From positions 1 to 64,000 of the forward strand of contig JBBRYP010000012.1 of the NCBI GenBank assembly GCA_038237515.1: 64,000 nt of DNA, in the 5' to 3' direction. Source of the stretch: JBBQDZ01 sp038237515. GTDB lineage: Bacteria > Actinomycetota > Thermoleophilia > Gaiellales > Gaiellaceae. Both the position numbers and the translations under genes were made by a program. The notes under the pieces were generated by a model. The model saw only the letters and a program-made list of their open reading frames with translations, was not told the DNA's origin and ran no database searches. Within the stretch, counting starts at the first letter, position 1; each line of letters opens with the position of its first letter. Of the stretch, positions 50,845-59,637 are shown piece after piece.

Positions 50845-51744
50845 GTGCCGGCCGAGCTCGCAATCCGCCTGCGCGGCGTTGTCAAGCGGTACGGGCCGAT
50901 CACCGCCGTCGGCGGACTCGACCTCGACGTTCCGGTCGGAACCTGCGTCGGCCTGCTCGGGCCAAACGGCGCCGGGAAGTCGACGACGATGCGGCTGCTG
51001 ACCGCCCAGGCGATCGCCGACGAGGGCGAGCTCGAGGTGCTGGGGTTCCGGCTGCCGGCCGAGTCGAAGGCGGCGCGTGCCCAGTGCGGCGTCGTGCCAC
51101 AGCTCGACAACCTCGACGTCACCCTCACGGTCGAGCAGAACCTGCTCGTCTTCACGCACCTCTACCGGATCGGCCGCCGCGACCGCTGCGAGGCGGTCGA
51201 GCGCTCACTCGCGATGGCCAACCTCGTCGACCGTCGCGCCACGCGCGTCGACAAGCTCTCCGGCGGGATGCGGCGGCGCCTGCTGATCGCCCGTGCGCTC
51301 GTCCACCGGCCACGCCTCGTGCTCCTCGACGAGCCGACGGTCGGCCTCGACCCGCAGGTTCGCCAGGAGCTCTGGGCGCTGATCGACGCCCTGCGTGCGG
51401 AGGGGACGACGATCCTCATGTCGACGCACTACATCGAGGAGGCCGAGCGCCTCGCGGACACCGTGCTGATCATGTCCCACGGCAAGGCCGTTGCTTCCGG
51501 GCCGCCCGCCGAGCTCGTCGCGCACCATGCCGGTGCGGAAGCTGTAGAGGTGTTCGGGCCCCCGGCGCAGCTCGCGGAGGCCGAGGCCGCCGCCGCGGCG
51601 AGCGGCCTCCGCACGCGCCGGACAGGGACCAGCATCTCGATCCTCGGCGTCGAGCGCGCGGACGGCCGCGCACCCGAAGGGCCGCGCCGTCCCGCGAACC
51701 TCGAGGACGTCTTCGTGCTCCTGACCGGCGAGGAGATCGACTGA
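50845..51744 (+). CDS. ABC-2 type exporter ATPase (NodI/DrrA-like)
   Basis: A 299-residue ATPase with Walker A GPNGAGKST, signature LSGGMRRR, Walker B LVLLDEPTVGLD and STHYIEEAERL. The C-terminal 80 residues are the DrrA/NodI-type extension. It energises efflux of a drug, lipid or polysaccharide with the permease that overlaps its end (TGATG). Confidence 0.88.
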   Translation: MPAELAIRLRGVVKRYGPITAVGGLDLDVPVGTCVGLLGPNGAGKSTTMRLLTAQAIADEGELEVLGFRLPAESKAARAQCGVVPQLDNLDVTLTVEQNLLVFTHLYRIGRRDRCEAVERSLAMANLVDRRATRVDKLSGGMRRRLLIARALVHRPRLVLLDEPTVGLDPQVRQELWALIDALRAEGTTILMSTHYIEEAERLADTVLIMSHGKAVASGPPAELVAHHAGAEAVEVFGPPAQLAEAEAAAAASGLRTRRTGTSISILGVERADGRAPEGPRRPANLEDVFVLLTGEEID

Positions 51745-52544
51745 TGGCGACCGCGCCGCCTGCGGCTGCCCGAGGGCGAATCGGCCGGCTCGAACGCTCG
51801 GCGCTGACGGGCGTGCTCGTCCGGGAGGTCGTCAACTTCTCGTCGTACTGGCGCTCCACGACGTTCTCGTCGACGGTCGAGCCCACCATCTACCTCCTGG
51901 CCTTCGGCTTCGGCTTCGGCTCGCTCGTCAGCAGGGTGGGCGGCTACCGCTACGTCGAGTTCGTCGGCACGGGGACGGTCGCGACCGCGGTCCTCTTCTC
52001 GAGCGCCTTCCCCGCGATGTTCGGAACGTTCATCAAGTACAAGTTCCAGAAAACCTACGACGCCATCCTCGCCGCACCCGTCGACACCGAGGAGCTCGTG
52101 ACGGCGGAGGCCCTGTGGGTCGCGACCCGCGCCTCGGTCTACGGCTGCGTCCCGCTCCTCGTCGCGATCGCCTTCGGGCTCGATCCGGCGTGGGGGATGC
52201 TGACGGTGCCGCTAATCGCCTTCATCGCCGGCTTCGGCTGGGCGTGCTTCGGCATCTGCATCGCCGGGTTCGCCTCGTCGATCGAGAACTTCAACTACGT
52301 GATCAGCGCCGTCCTCACCCCGCTCTTCCTCGTCGCCGGCACGTTCTTCCCGCTCAGCCAGCTGCCCGAGTGGGCGCAGATCCTTGGCAACGTCAACCCG
52401 CTGCACCACTGCGTCGAGCTCGTCCGCCACGCCGCGTTCGGCTTCGACCGCTGGGACCCCGCGCGCGTCGCCGCGCTCGTCGCGTTCGGGCTCCTTGCGT
52501 GGCGCGTCGCGATCCACGCGATGACGCGCAAGCTCGTCGACTGA
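51744..52544 (+). CDS. ABC-2 type exporter permease (NodJ/DrrB-like)
   Basis: A 266-residue permease with six hydrophobic segments and the ABC-2 signature near the C-terminus (FPLSQLPEWAQILGNVNPLHH). YKFQKTYDAILAAPVDTEEL is the typical cytoplasmic loop of this family. The start shares a base with the ATPase stop. The 157 bases after it show no gene. Confidence 0.88.
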   Translation: MATAPPAAARGRIGRLERSALTGVLVREVVNFSSYWRSTTFSSTVEPTIYLLAFGFGFGSLVSRVGGYRYVEFVGTGTVATAVLFSSAFPAMFGTFIKYKFQKTYDAILAAPVDTEELVTAEALWVATRASVYGCVPLLVAIAFGLDPAWGMLTVPLIAFIAGFGWACFGICIAGFASSIENFNYVISAVLTPLFLVAGTFFPLSQLPEWAQILGNVNPLHHCVELVRHAAFGFDRWDPARVAALVAFGLLAWRVAIHAMTRKLVD

Positions 52545-52701
52545 CGGCGGGTCGTAGCCAGGCCGACGAGCACGAGAACGAACGGGCTCGCGAAACGACC
52601 GGGGAGATGATTAGAGAGAACGTCCGCGGAGAAAGCTCTCGCTGCGGCCCTCACGACCTCCCCGCCGCGCCTCGGTCGTCCATCAGAGGAAGGAGCTTCG
52701 C

Positions 52702-53440
52702 ATGGCCGAGAACACCGCCGACTTCCTGCTCGCGCGCCTGCGCGAGTGGGGCATCCACCGCATCTACGGCTACCCGGGCGACGGGATCAACGCGATCCTT
52801 GGCGCCCTCAACCGTGCAGCAGCGGCCCGGAGCTGATCCAGGTGCGCCACGAGGAGATGGCCGCGTTCATGGCCTGCGCGCACGCGAAGTTCACGGGCGA
52901 GGTCGGTGTCTGCCTCGCGACCTCGGGGCCGGGGGCGATCCACCCCCCTGAACGGCCTGTACGACGCGAAGCTCGACCACCAGCGGTGGTAGCGATCGTC
53001 GGCCAGACGGCCACGCCCGCGCTCGGCGGCTCCTACCAGCAGGAGGTCGACCTGACGACGCTGTTCAAGGACGTCGCGCACGAGTACGTCGAGCTGGCTT
53101 CCTCGCCGGAGCAGATGCGGCATCTGGTCGACCGGGCGGTCCGGATCGCGAAGGCGGAGCGGACGGTCACCTGCCTGATCATTCCGAACGACGTCGGCGG
53201 CATGGACGCCGTAGAGACGCCTGCGCGCGCACACGCGACCATCCACTCGTCGGTCGGTTACTCCCCGCCGACGATCGTGCCGACCGAGGCCGACCTGAAG
53301 CGAGCGGCCGAGGCTCTGAACGCCGGCGAGCAGGCCGCGATGCTGGTCGGCGCAGGGGGCGCTCGGCGCCACAGACGAGGTGGTGCAGGCCGCGGAGCTG
53401 CTCGGCTCACCGGCTTCCTGCACGTCGCAGCGCTCTGCCG
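52702..53440 (+). pseudogene. Decayed ThDP-requiring enzyme (pyruvate oxidase/acetolactate synthase-like)
   Basis: Starts well (AAGGAGC site, MAENTADFLLARLREWG, YGYPGDGINAILGALN) but the first frame stops after about 35 codons; homology goes on in another frame (IQVRHEEMAAFMACAHAKF). Further shifts occur near 52945 (an extra C), 52985 (a lost base restores PVVAIVGQTA) and 53355 (GATDEVVQAAELLG in a third frame). Matching ends near 53406, before the cofactor domains. Not functional. Confidence 0.85.
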
Positions 53441-53449
53441 GGCGCGCTC

Positions 53450-53672
53450 GCTCCAGCTCTCGGCCCACTGCGGACCCTCGATCCACGTCCATCCCCTGCT
53501 GCGCGGTCGTGCCGCTGCGCCACCTCGAGTACTTCCACGACCACGTCGGATCGAGCAGATGCTCTTCGACGGCGTGCTCGTGCCTGTGCCCGGCGAGCTT
53601 CGTCCCGACCTCTCGCGGCCCGGGAACGGGCTCGAGCTCAAGCGCGCCCACGCCGAGCGCTACGCGATCTGA
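53450..53672 (+). pseudogene. C-terminal remnant of an enolase-superfamily (mandelate racemase-like) gene
   Basis: LQLSAHCGPSIHVHP, then in another frame PLRHLEYFHDHV, then back in the first frame RIEQMLFDGVL and ELRPDLSRPGNGLELKRA. These are the ordered C-terminal blocks of mandelate-racemase-type dehydratases. The first 300 or so residues are missing: the DNA passes straight from the decayed ThDP gene into this tail, so a deletion joined two neighbours. Confidence 0.75.
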
Positions 53673-53687
53673 CCCAAGGAGGCGACG

Positions 53688-54137
53688 ATGATGCTCACGC
53701 AGCGAAAGCGCGGCCTGGCCGCGAGAACGCTCGCCAACGTGCGCGCCGGACGGATGCAGCGGACCCTCGCCGCGGCGACGGCTCTGAGTGCGCCACCGCT
53801 CGCGTTCGAGATCTACCTCGAGCACTACAAGGGCTCGTTCGGCGACAAGTGGATGTGGACGCCCGTGTTCCTGACGCCGCCGCTGACCGCGGCCGGGATC
53901 GCCGGCGTCTTCTCGGAACGGGCGGCGAAGACGGTGCTGCCGGCGCTCTCGGCCCTCTACTGCCTCGACGGCCTCATCGGTGTGCTCACGCACTTCCAGG
54001 GCGTACGCAAGAAGCCCGGCGGCTTCTCGGAGCCGACCTACAACCTCGTGATGGGGCCGCCCCTGCTCGCGCCGGGCTCGCTGCTCGTGGTCGGGGCCTT
54101 GGGGCTGCTCGCGCCGCTCATGAAGCGCGAGCGCTGA
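53688..54137 (+). CDS. Small membrane protein of the sugar-oxidation cluster
   Basis: A 149-residue protein with four likely membrane segments (for example TPPLTAAGIAGVF, LLVVGALGLLAPL) and a conserved-looking KWMWTPVFLTPP block. A strong AAGGAGG site precedes ATGATG. No function known; position before the GMC oxidoreductase genes suggests a membrane partner for electron transfer. Confidence 0.7.
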   Translation: MMLTQRKRGLAARTLANVRAGRMQRTLAAATALSAPPLAFEIYLEHYKGSFGDKWMWTPVFLTPPLTAAGIAGVFSERAAKTVLPALSALYCLDGLIGVLTHFQGVRKKPGGFSEPTYNLVMGPPLLAPGSLLVVGALGLLAPLMKRER

Positions 54138-54138
54138 G

Positions 54139-54852
54139 GTGGCTCCGGACTTCCGCCGCCCGCACCATCTGCCGAAGGTGCGCGGTGACCTCGGCGCCGA
54201 CCCGGCGGAGCTGCCCCGTCAGCGCCGCGGGAAGACGCCGCAGATGCACGGCCGCTACCCCGACTACGACTGCCTCGAGCACGCCGGCCACTGGGACGCA
54301 CTGACGCGCAGGGTCGTCCTCGACCGGGTCGAGCAGGTGCCGGAGCTGCGCTTCTTCACCGCCGCCGAGGCGGCCGCGCTCGGCGCCTTCTGCGACGTCG
54401 TGCTCGCCCAGGACGCCGAGCCGCGCATCCCCGTGCTCGCACTCGTCGACCGGAAGCTCGCCGAGGGCCGCCTCGACGGGTATCAGTACGCCGACATGCC
54501 CGACGACCGCGAGACCTGGCGTCTCGTCGCTGCCGGGCTCGACCACTCCGCGCGCGAGCGCAGCACCGACTCCTACGCCGCCTCGCCGCTCGAGCTGCAG
54601 CAGCGGATCATGGACGCCTTCGCGGAGGCCGAGCTGTCGGGCGGCGCCTGGGAGACGCTGAACGTGAAGCACGCCTGGGGCGTGGTCATGCGCAGCGTCC
54701 TGGCCGCGTTCTACTCGCATCCCTGGGCCTGGAACGAGATCGGCTTCGGCGGCCCCGCGTACCCGCGCGGGTACGCCAGGCTCGGGATCGGGCTGAGCGA
54801 GGCCTGGGAAGGCGACGAGGCGTTCGATCTCGATCCTGGCAGTGACCTCTAG
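54139..54852 (+). CDS. Gluconate 2-dehydrogenase subunit 3 family protein
   Basis: A 237-residue protein of the gluconate_2-dh3 family (RFFTAAEAAALGAFCDVVL, then WNEIGFGGPAYPRGYARL). It is the small partner of membrane-linked FAD sugar dehydrogenases. No Tat leader is visible. It starts one base after the membrane protein stop and precedes its GMC partner. Confidence 0.83.
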   Translation: MAPDFRRPHHLPKVRGDLGADPAELPRQRRGKTPQMHGRYPDYDCLEHAGHWDALTRRVVLDRVEQVPELRFFTAAEAAALGAFCDVVLAQDAEPRIPVLALVDRKLAEGRLDGYQYADMPDDRETWRLVAAGLDHSARERSTDSYAASPLELQQRIMDAFAEAELSGGAWETLNVKHAWGVVMRSVLAAFYSHPWAWNEIGFGGPAYPRGYARLGIGLSEAWEGDEAFDLDPGSDL

Positions 54853-54885
54853 CGTGGGCGAACCCAGCCAGGAGCGCGGCGTTCG

Positions 54886-56592
54886 GTGAGACGCGCCGGG
54901 AAGCACTTCTTCAAGGGCTCGGTCTTCCCGGCCGACAACGACTCCGCCTTCCTGCTCGACGTCCATCGCCGCGGCGTCCCCGGCCGGGAGCGGATGCGCC
55001 GCCACCGCGACGAGGACGAGGTCGACCTGCTGGTCGTCGGCTGCGGCGCCGGCGGGTCGGTGCTGGCGCAGCGGCTCGCCCGTGCCGGCTGGCGGATCGT
55101 CGTGCTCGACCGCGGCCCGTTCTGGGACCCCGACGAGGACTGGGTTTCGGACGAGGAGGGCGCGCACCACCTCTACTGGAACGACAAGCGGATCGTCGGC
55201 GGACAGGACCCGGTCGAGCTCGGCAAGAACAACTCCGGGCACGGAGTCGGCGGCTCGATGGTGCACTACGCGGGCTACGCCCCCCGCTTCCACCCCTCCG
55301 ACTTCGAGACGCGGACGCGCGACGGTGTCGGCTACGACTGGCCAATCGCCTACTGGGACCTGAAGGCGCACTACGAGCGGGTCGAGCGGGAGCTGCCGGT
55401 GGCGGGCCAGGACTGGCCGTGGGGAGATCCGCACAGCTATCCGCACGCGCCCCACCCGATCTGCGGGGCGGCCGAGCGTGCCTGGGCGGGCGCGCGCGCG
55501 CACGGGATCGAGATGCGAGTCGGGCCGGTAGCGATCACGAACGGGGTCTTCGGCAACCGGCCGCACTGCATCTATCGCGGCTTCTGCCTGCAGGGCTGCA
55601 AGGTGAACGCCAAGGGGAGCCCGCTCGTCACCCACGTGCCCGACGCGATCGAGCACGGGGTGGAGATCAGGTCCGACTCGATGGCGGTGCGGGTCGAGCT
55701 CGACGAGGCGAGCGGGCGGGTCGCCGGCGTCACCTACGTCGAGGTCGGGACCGGGCGCGAGCGCTTCCAGCGCGCGGCCGCGGTCGCCGTCTGCGGGTAC
55801 TCGATCGAGTCGCCGCGGCTGCTCCTGAACTCCACGAGCAAGCACTTCCCGCACGGGCTGGCCAACGGATCCGATCAGGTCGGCCGCTACGTGATGGTGC
55901 AGGGAGCGAGCCAGGTCGCGGGGCGCTTCCCCGAGCTGCTGCGCATGTACAAGGCGCCGCCGCCGGAGGTCTCGAGCGAGGATTTTTACGAGACCGAAGA
56001 GTCCCGCGGCTTCGCGCGCGGCTTCTCGATCCAGACGGTCAGCCCACTGCCGATCGGCTGGGCCGAGCACGTGCTCGCCGACGGCCACCGCGGCGCGGCC
56101 CTGCGGGAGTACATGCGCGACTACAACCACTGGGCCGTGCTCGGCTCGCTCTGCGAGCTGCTGCCGCTGCCCGAGAACCGCGTCACGCTCGCCGACGAGC
56201 AGGACCAGTTCGGTATGCCGGTGGCGCGCTTCGACTACACGCAGTGCGAGAACGACCGCGCCAACATCGCCTACTCGAAGCAGACGATGCACGCGATCTT
56301 CGAGACGGCGGACGCGCAGGACGTGCTGACGATCGACCGGTACGCCCACCTCGTCGGCGGCTGCCGGATGGGCTTCGGCCCGGAGACGAGCGTCGTCGAC
56401 TCCGGCCACCGAGCCTGGGGCGTTCCGAACCTGTTCGTCTGCGACGGCAGCGTGATGCCGACGCAGGGAAGCGCGAACCCGGCACTGACGATCATGGCGC
56501 TCGCCTCGCGCCTCGCGGGGCTGCTGGCGCGGAAGCGGGGATCGTCACAACGCGGATTTGCGGCCGGCATCCGAGCGGGGGGGGAACCATGA
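54886..56592 (+). CDS. GMC family FAD-dependent sugar oxidoreductase
   Basis: A 568-residue GMC oxidoreductase. GCGAGGSV (52-59) binds FAD, HGVGGSMVHYAGY follows, CIYRGFCLQGCKVNAKGS carries a Cys-rich segment, and HLVGGCRMG plus PTQGSANPALT form the C-terminal active-site block. It resembles the large subunit of gluconate/2-keto-gluconate dehydrogenases. GTG start. Confidence 0.87.
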   Translation: MRRAGKHFFKGSVFPADNDSAFLLDVHRRGVPGRERMRRHRDEDEVDLLVVGCGAGGSVLAQRLARAGWRIVVLDRGPFWDPDEDWVSDEEGAHHLYWNDKRIVGGQDPVELGKNNSGHGVGGSMVHYAGYAPRFHPSDFETRTRDGVGYDWPIAYWDLKAHYERVERELPVAGQDWPWGDPHSYPHAPHPICGAAERAWAGARAHGIEMRVGPVAITNGVFGNRPHCIYRGFCLQGCKVNAKGSPLVTHVPDAIEHGVEIRSDSMAVRVELDEASGRVAGVTYVEVGTGRERFQRAAAVAVCGYSIESPRLLLNSTSKHFPHGLANGSDQVGRYVMVQGASQVAGRFPELLRMYKAPPPEVSSEDFYETEESRGFARGFSIQTVSPLPIGWAEHVLADGHRGAALREYMRDYNHWAVLGSLCELLPLPENRVTLADEQDQFGMPVARFDYTQCENDRANIAYSKQTMHAIFETADAQDVLTIDRYAHLVGGCRMGFGPETSVVDSGHRAWGVPNLFVCDGSVMPTQGSANPALTIMALASRLAGLLARKRGSSQRGFAAGIRAGGEP

Positions 56593-57590
56593 AAGAGAGA
56601 GGAAGACCCGAAGTCGTCGTCGTCACCGGCGCCTCGGGCGGCGTCGGGCGGGCGGTCGCTCACGCGTTTGCCAGGCGCGGCGCCCAGGTCGGGCTGCTGG
56701 CGCGCGGCGAGCACGGTCTCGAGGGGGCGCGGGCCGAGGTCGAGTCGTTCGGCGGCAAGGCGCTCGTCCTGCCGACCGACGTCGCCGACCACGAGCAGGT
56801 CGAGGCGGCGGCCGAGGCGGTCGAGGAGCGCTTCGGCCCGATCGACGTGTGGGTGAACGACGCGATGGCGACCGTCTTCGCGCCCTTCCTGAAGGTGGAG
56901 CCGGAGGAGTTCAAGCGGGCGACCGAGGTCACCTACCTCGGCGCCGTCTACGGCACGATGTCGGCGCTCCGGCGGATGGTCCCGCGCGACCGCGGCACGG
57001 TCGTCCAAGTCGGCTCGGCGCTCTCCTATCGCGCGATCCCCCTTCAGTCGGCCTACTGCGGCTCCAAGTTCGCTATGCGGGGCTTCACCGACTCGATCCG
57101 CACCGAGCTGATGCACGACGGCTCGAACGTCTGGATCACGATGGTGCAACTTCCGGCAGTGAACACGCCCCAGTTCAACTGGTGCCGGACGAAGGTCCCC
57201 GACCACCCGCAGCCGGTGCCGCCGATCTACCAGCCGGAGGTGCCCGCCGAGGCGATCTTCTGGGCCGCGCACCACCGCCGGCGCGAGCTCGACGTCGGCG
57301 TCAGCGCCGTCAAGGCGATACTCGCCAACAAAATGGCGCCCAGGCTCGCCGACTGGTACCTCGCGCGCACCGGCTACGCGTCGCAGCAGATCGAGGGGAT
57401 GCCGGTCGACGGCCGGCCCGATAACCTGTTCGAGCCCGTCCCCGGCGAGGCAGCGACGCACGGCATGTTCGACAGTCGCGCCCGCGGGCGCAGCTACCAG
57501 GTGTGGGCGACGACGCACCGGCCGCTCGTCGCGGGCGCGCTCGCGAGTGTGGCCGCGGCGGCCGCCGGTCTCGCCCGGCTCTCCCGCTGA
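56589..57590 (+). CDS. SDR family oxidoreductase with C-terminal extension
   Basis: A 333-residue short-chain dehydrogenase. TGASGGVG (13-20) binds NAD(P), the catalytic Tyr and Lys are in SAYCGSKF, and VQVGSALSYR has the Ser. The last 80 residues go beyond the usual SDR and end in a hydrophobic Ala-rich segment that may sit in the membrane. ATG overlaps the GMC stop (ATGA). Confidence 0.87.
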   Translation: MKERGRPEVVVVTGASGGVGRAVAHAFARRGAQVGLLARGEHGLEGARAEVESFGGKALVLPTDVADHEQVEAAAEAVEERFGPIDVWVNDAMATVFAPFLKVEPEEFKRATEVTYLGAVYGTMSALRRMVPRDRGTVVQVGSALSYRAIPLQSAYCGSKFAMRGFTDSIRTELMHDGSNVWITMVQLPAVNTPQFNWCRTKVPDHPQPVPPIYQPEVPAEAIFWAAHHRRRELDVGVSAVKAILANKMAPRLADWYLARTGYASQQIEGMPVDGRPDNLFEPVPGEAATHGMFDSRARGRSYQVWATTHRPLVAGALASVAAAAAGLARLSR

Positions 57591-59407
57591 TGGCGGCCAA
57601 GACGAGGACGTCGCCGGCGAAGCGGGAGGCCGCGCTCGACTTGGCGCGCACGGTGCCGCACGCGCTCCGCGATTACGCGCTGCTCGCCGACGGCGAGCGC
57701 GGGATCCTCGTCGGGCCCCGGGGCGACTTCGCCTGGATGTGCTTTCCGCGCTGGGACAGCGACGGGCTCTTCTCCTCGTTGATCGGCGGCGCGGGCGTCT
57801 ATTCGGTGACGCCCCGCGACCGCTGCGTCTGGGGCGGCTACTACGAGGACAGGAGCCTGATCTGGCGCAGCCGCTGGGTGACGGCCGGCAACGCGATCAT
57901 CGAGTGCCGCGAGGCGCTGGCGCTGCCTGCGCGACCGGATCGGGCAGTCGTCCTGCGCCGACTGATCGCCCGCCGGGGAACGGCGCGGGCCGAGGTCGCG
58001 CTGAACCCCCGCGGGGGCTTCGGCGACGCGCCCCTGCGCACGCTCGCCCGAGACGAGTCGGGCCTGTGGCGCGGCCGGGTCGGCGATGTCCACCTCTGCT
58101 GGCTCGGCGGCGCGGGTGCCCGGGCGGGGAGCGACGGCCATCGCGGGAAGGCGCTCGAGCTCGAGCTCCGGCTCGAGGAGGGAGCTGAACACGACCTCGT
58201 GCTCGTCCTCGCACTCGACGAGGACGGGGTCGAGCCGCCGGCCCCCGACGCCGCCTGGTCGGGAACCGAGGCCGCTTGGCACGAGCGCGTGCCCGACCTC
58301 GAGCTGACGGTGGCCCGGCGCGATGCCCGCCACGCCTACGCCGTCCTCACCGGGCTCACAAGCTCCGGCGGGGGCACGGTCGCGGCGGCGACGATGTCGC
58401 TGCCCGAGCGCGCGCGGAAAGGTCGCAACTACGACTACCGCTACGTCTGGATCCGCGACCAGTGCTACACGGGGCAGGCGGTGGCGAAGGCCGGGCCGTA
58501 CCCGCTCCTCGACGGCGCCGTCCGCTTCGTGCGCGACCGGCTGCTCGACCACGGCGCCGAGCTGAAGCCCGCCTACACGACCACCGGCGGCCGCGTCCCC
58601 GACGAGCGCCGGCTCGACCTGCCGGGCTACCCGGGCGGAACCGACGTCGTCGGCAACTGGGTCAACGAGCAGTTCCAGCTCGACGCCTTCGGCGAGTCGC
58701 TGCTGCTGTTCGCAGCCGCGGCCGGGCACGACCGTCTCGATGCCGACGGCTGGCGCGCCGCGGAGGTCGCGGCCGAGGCGATCGAGTCGCGCTGGCACGA
58801 GCCCGACGCTGGGATCTGGGAGCTCGACCCGGACGAGTGGACGCACAGCCGGCTGATCTGCGCCGCCGGCCTGCGCGCGATCAGCGCGTGCGGGCCCGGC
58901 GGCGAGCAGGCGGCGCGCTGGCTCGCGCTGGCGGACGCGATCACCGCCGACACCTCCGCCCGGGCCTTGCACCCGTCCGGGCGCTGGCAACGCTCGCCGG
59001 GCGACGAACGGCTCGACGCCGCGCTGCTCCTGCCGGCGATCCGCGGCGCGATCCCCCATGACGACCCGCGCTCCCTGGCCACGCTGCAGGCCTTCGGCCG
59101 CGAGCTGACCGAGGACGGCTACGCCTACCGCTACCGGCCGGACGAACGACTGCTCGGCGAGGCGGAAGGCGCCTTCCTCCTCTGCGGCTTCCTCATGTCG
59201 CTTGCGCTCGGCCAGCAGGGCGACGCGGTCACCGCCGCGCGCTGGTTCGAGCGCAACCGGGCCGCCTGCGGGCCGCCGGGCCTGCTCTCGGAGGAGTTCG
59301 ACGTCACCCAGAGGCAGCTCCGGGGAAACCTGCCGCAGGCGTTCGTGCACGCGCTGCTGCTGGAGTGCGCCGCCGCCCAGCACGGTCCGGCGGGCGGGCC
59401 AGGATAG
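57590..59407 (+). CDS. Glycoside hydrolase family 15 protein (glucoamylase/trehalase-like)
   Basis: A 605-residue GH15 protein: N-terminal beta-sandwich (DYALLADGERGILVGPRG), then an alpha/alpha barrel with NYDYRYVWIRDQCYTG, PGYPGGTDVVGNWVNEQFQLD and a WELDPDEWTHSRL block. GH15 enzymes release glucose from alpha-glucans or trehalose. The start shares a base with the SDR stop (TGATG). No signal peptide. Confidence 0.9.
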   Translation: MAAKTRTSPAKREAALDLARTVPHALRDYALLADGERGILVGPRGDFAWMCFPRWDSDGLFSSLIGGAGVYSVTPRDRCVWGGYYEDRSLIWRSRWVTAGNAIIECREALALPARPDRAVVLRRLIARRGTARAEVALNPRGGFGDAPLRTLARDESGLWRGRVGDVHLCWLGGAGARAGSDGHRGKALELELRLEEGAEHDLVLVLALDEDGVEPPAPDAAWSGTEAAWHERVPDLELTVARRDARHAYAVLTGLTSSGGGTVAAATMSLPERARKGRNYDYRYVWIRDQCYTGQAVAKAGPYPLLDGAVRFVRDRLLDHGAELKPAYTTTGGRVPDERRLDLPGYPGGTDVVGNWVNEQFQLDAFGESLLLFAAAAGHDRLDADGWRAAEVAAEAIESRWHEPDAGIWELDPDEWTHSRLICAAGLRAISACGPGGEQAARWLALADAITADTSARALHPSGRWQRSPGDERLDAALLLPAIRGAIPHDDPRSLATLQAFGRELTEDGYAYRYRPDERLLGEAEGAFLLCGFLMSLALGQQGDAVTAARWFERNRAACGPPGLLSEEFDVTQRQLRGNLPQAFVHALLLECAAAQHGPAGGPG

Positions 59408-59416
59408 GAGCTCGGC

Positions 59417-59580
59417 GTGCCGCGCCCCGAGCAGCGGGTTCTGCCCTCCGGCGAGCAGCTCGAGCTCGTGCGAAGCGGCCAGCGGGCGGTCGTCGTCGAG
59501 GTCGGCGGCGCGCTCCGCCACGACGCGGGCGGGGTGCAGCTCCTCGATGGGTACGCGAGCGAAACCCGTGGAAGGCCGAG
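59417..59580 (+). pseudogene. Aldose 1-epimerase N-terminal remnant
   Basis: Nine bases after GH15, a GTG opens a frame of which about 45 codons match the start of aldose 1-epimerases (LPSGEQLELVRSGQRAVVVE, then VGGALRHDAGGVQLLDGY). The frame then runs into unrelated sequence and stops at 59650, against about 300 residues in the family. A truncated last gene of the sugar-oxidation operon. Confidence 0.7.
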
Positions 59581-59637
59581 TGGCCCTCCACGGGAACGCG
59601 GACGAAGTAAGAGCGCCGTCGCGGCGATCTCGCGAGG

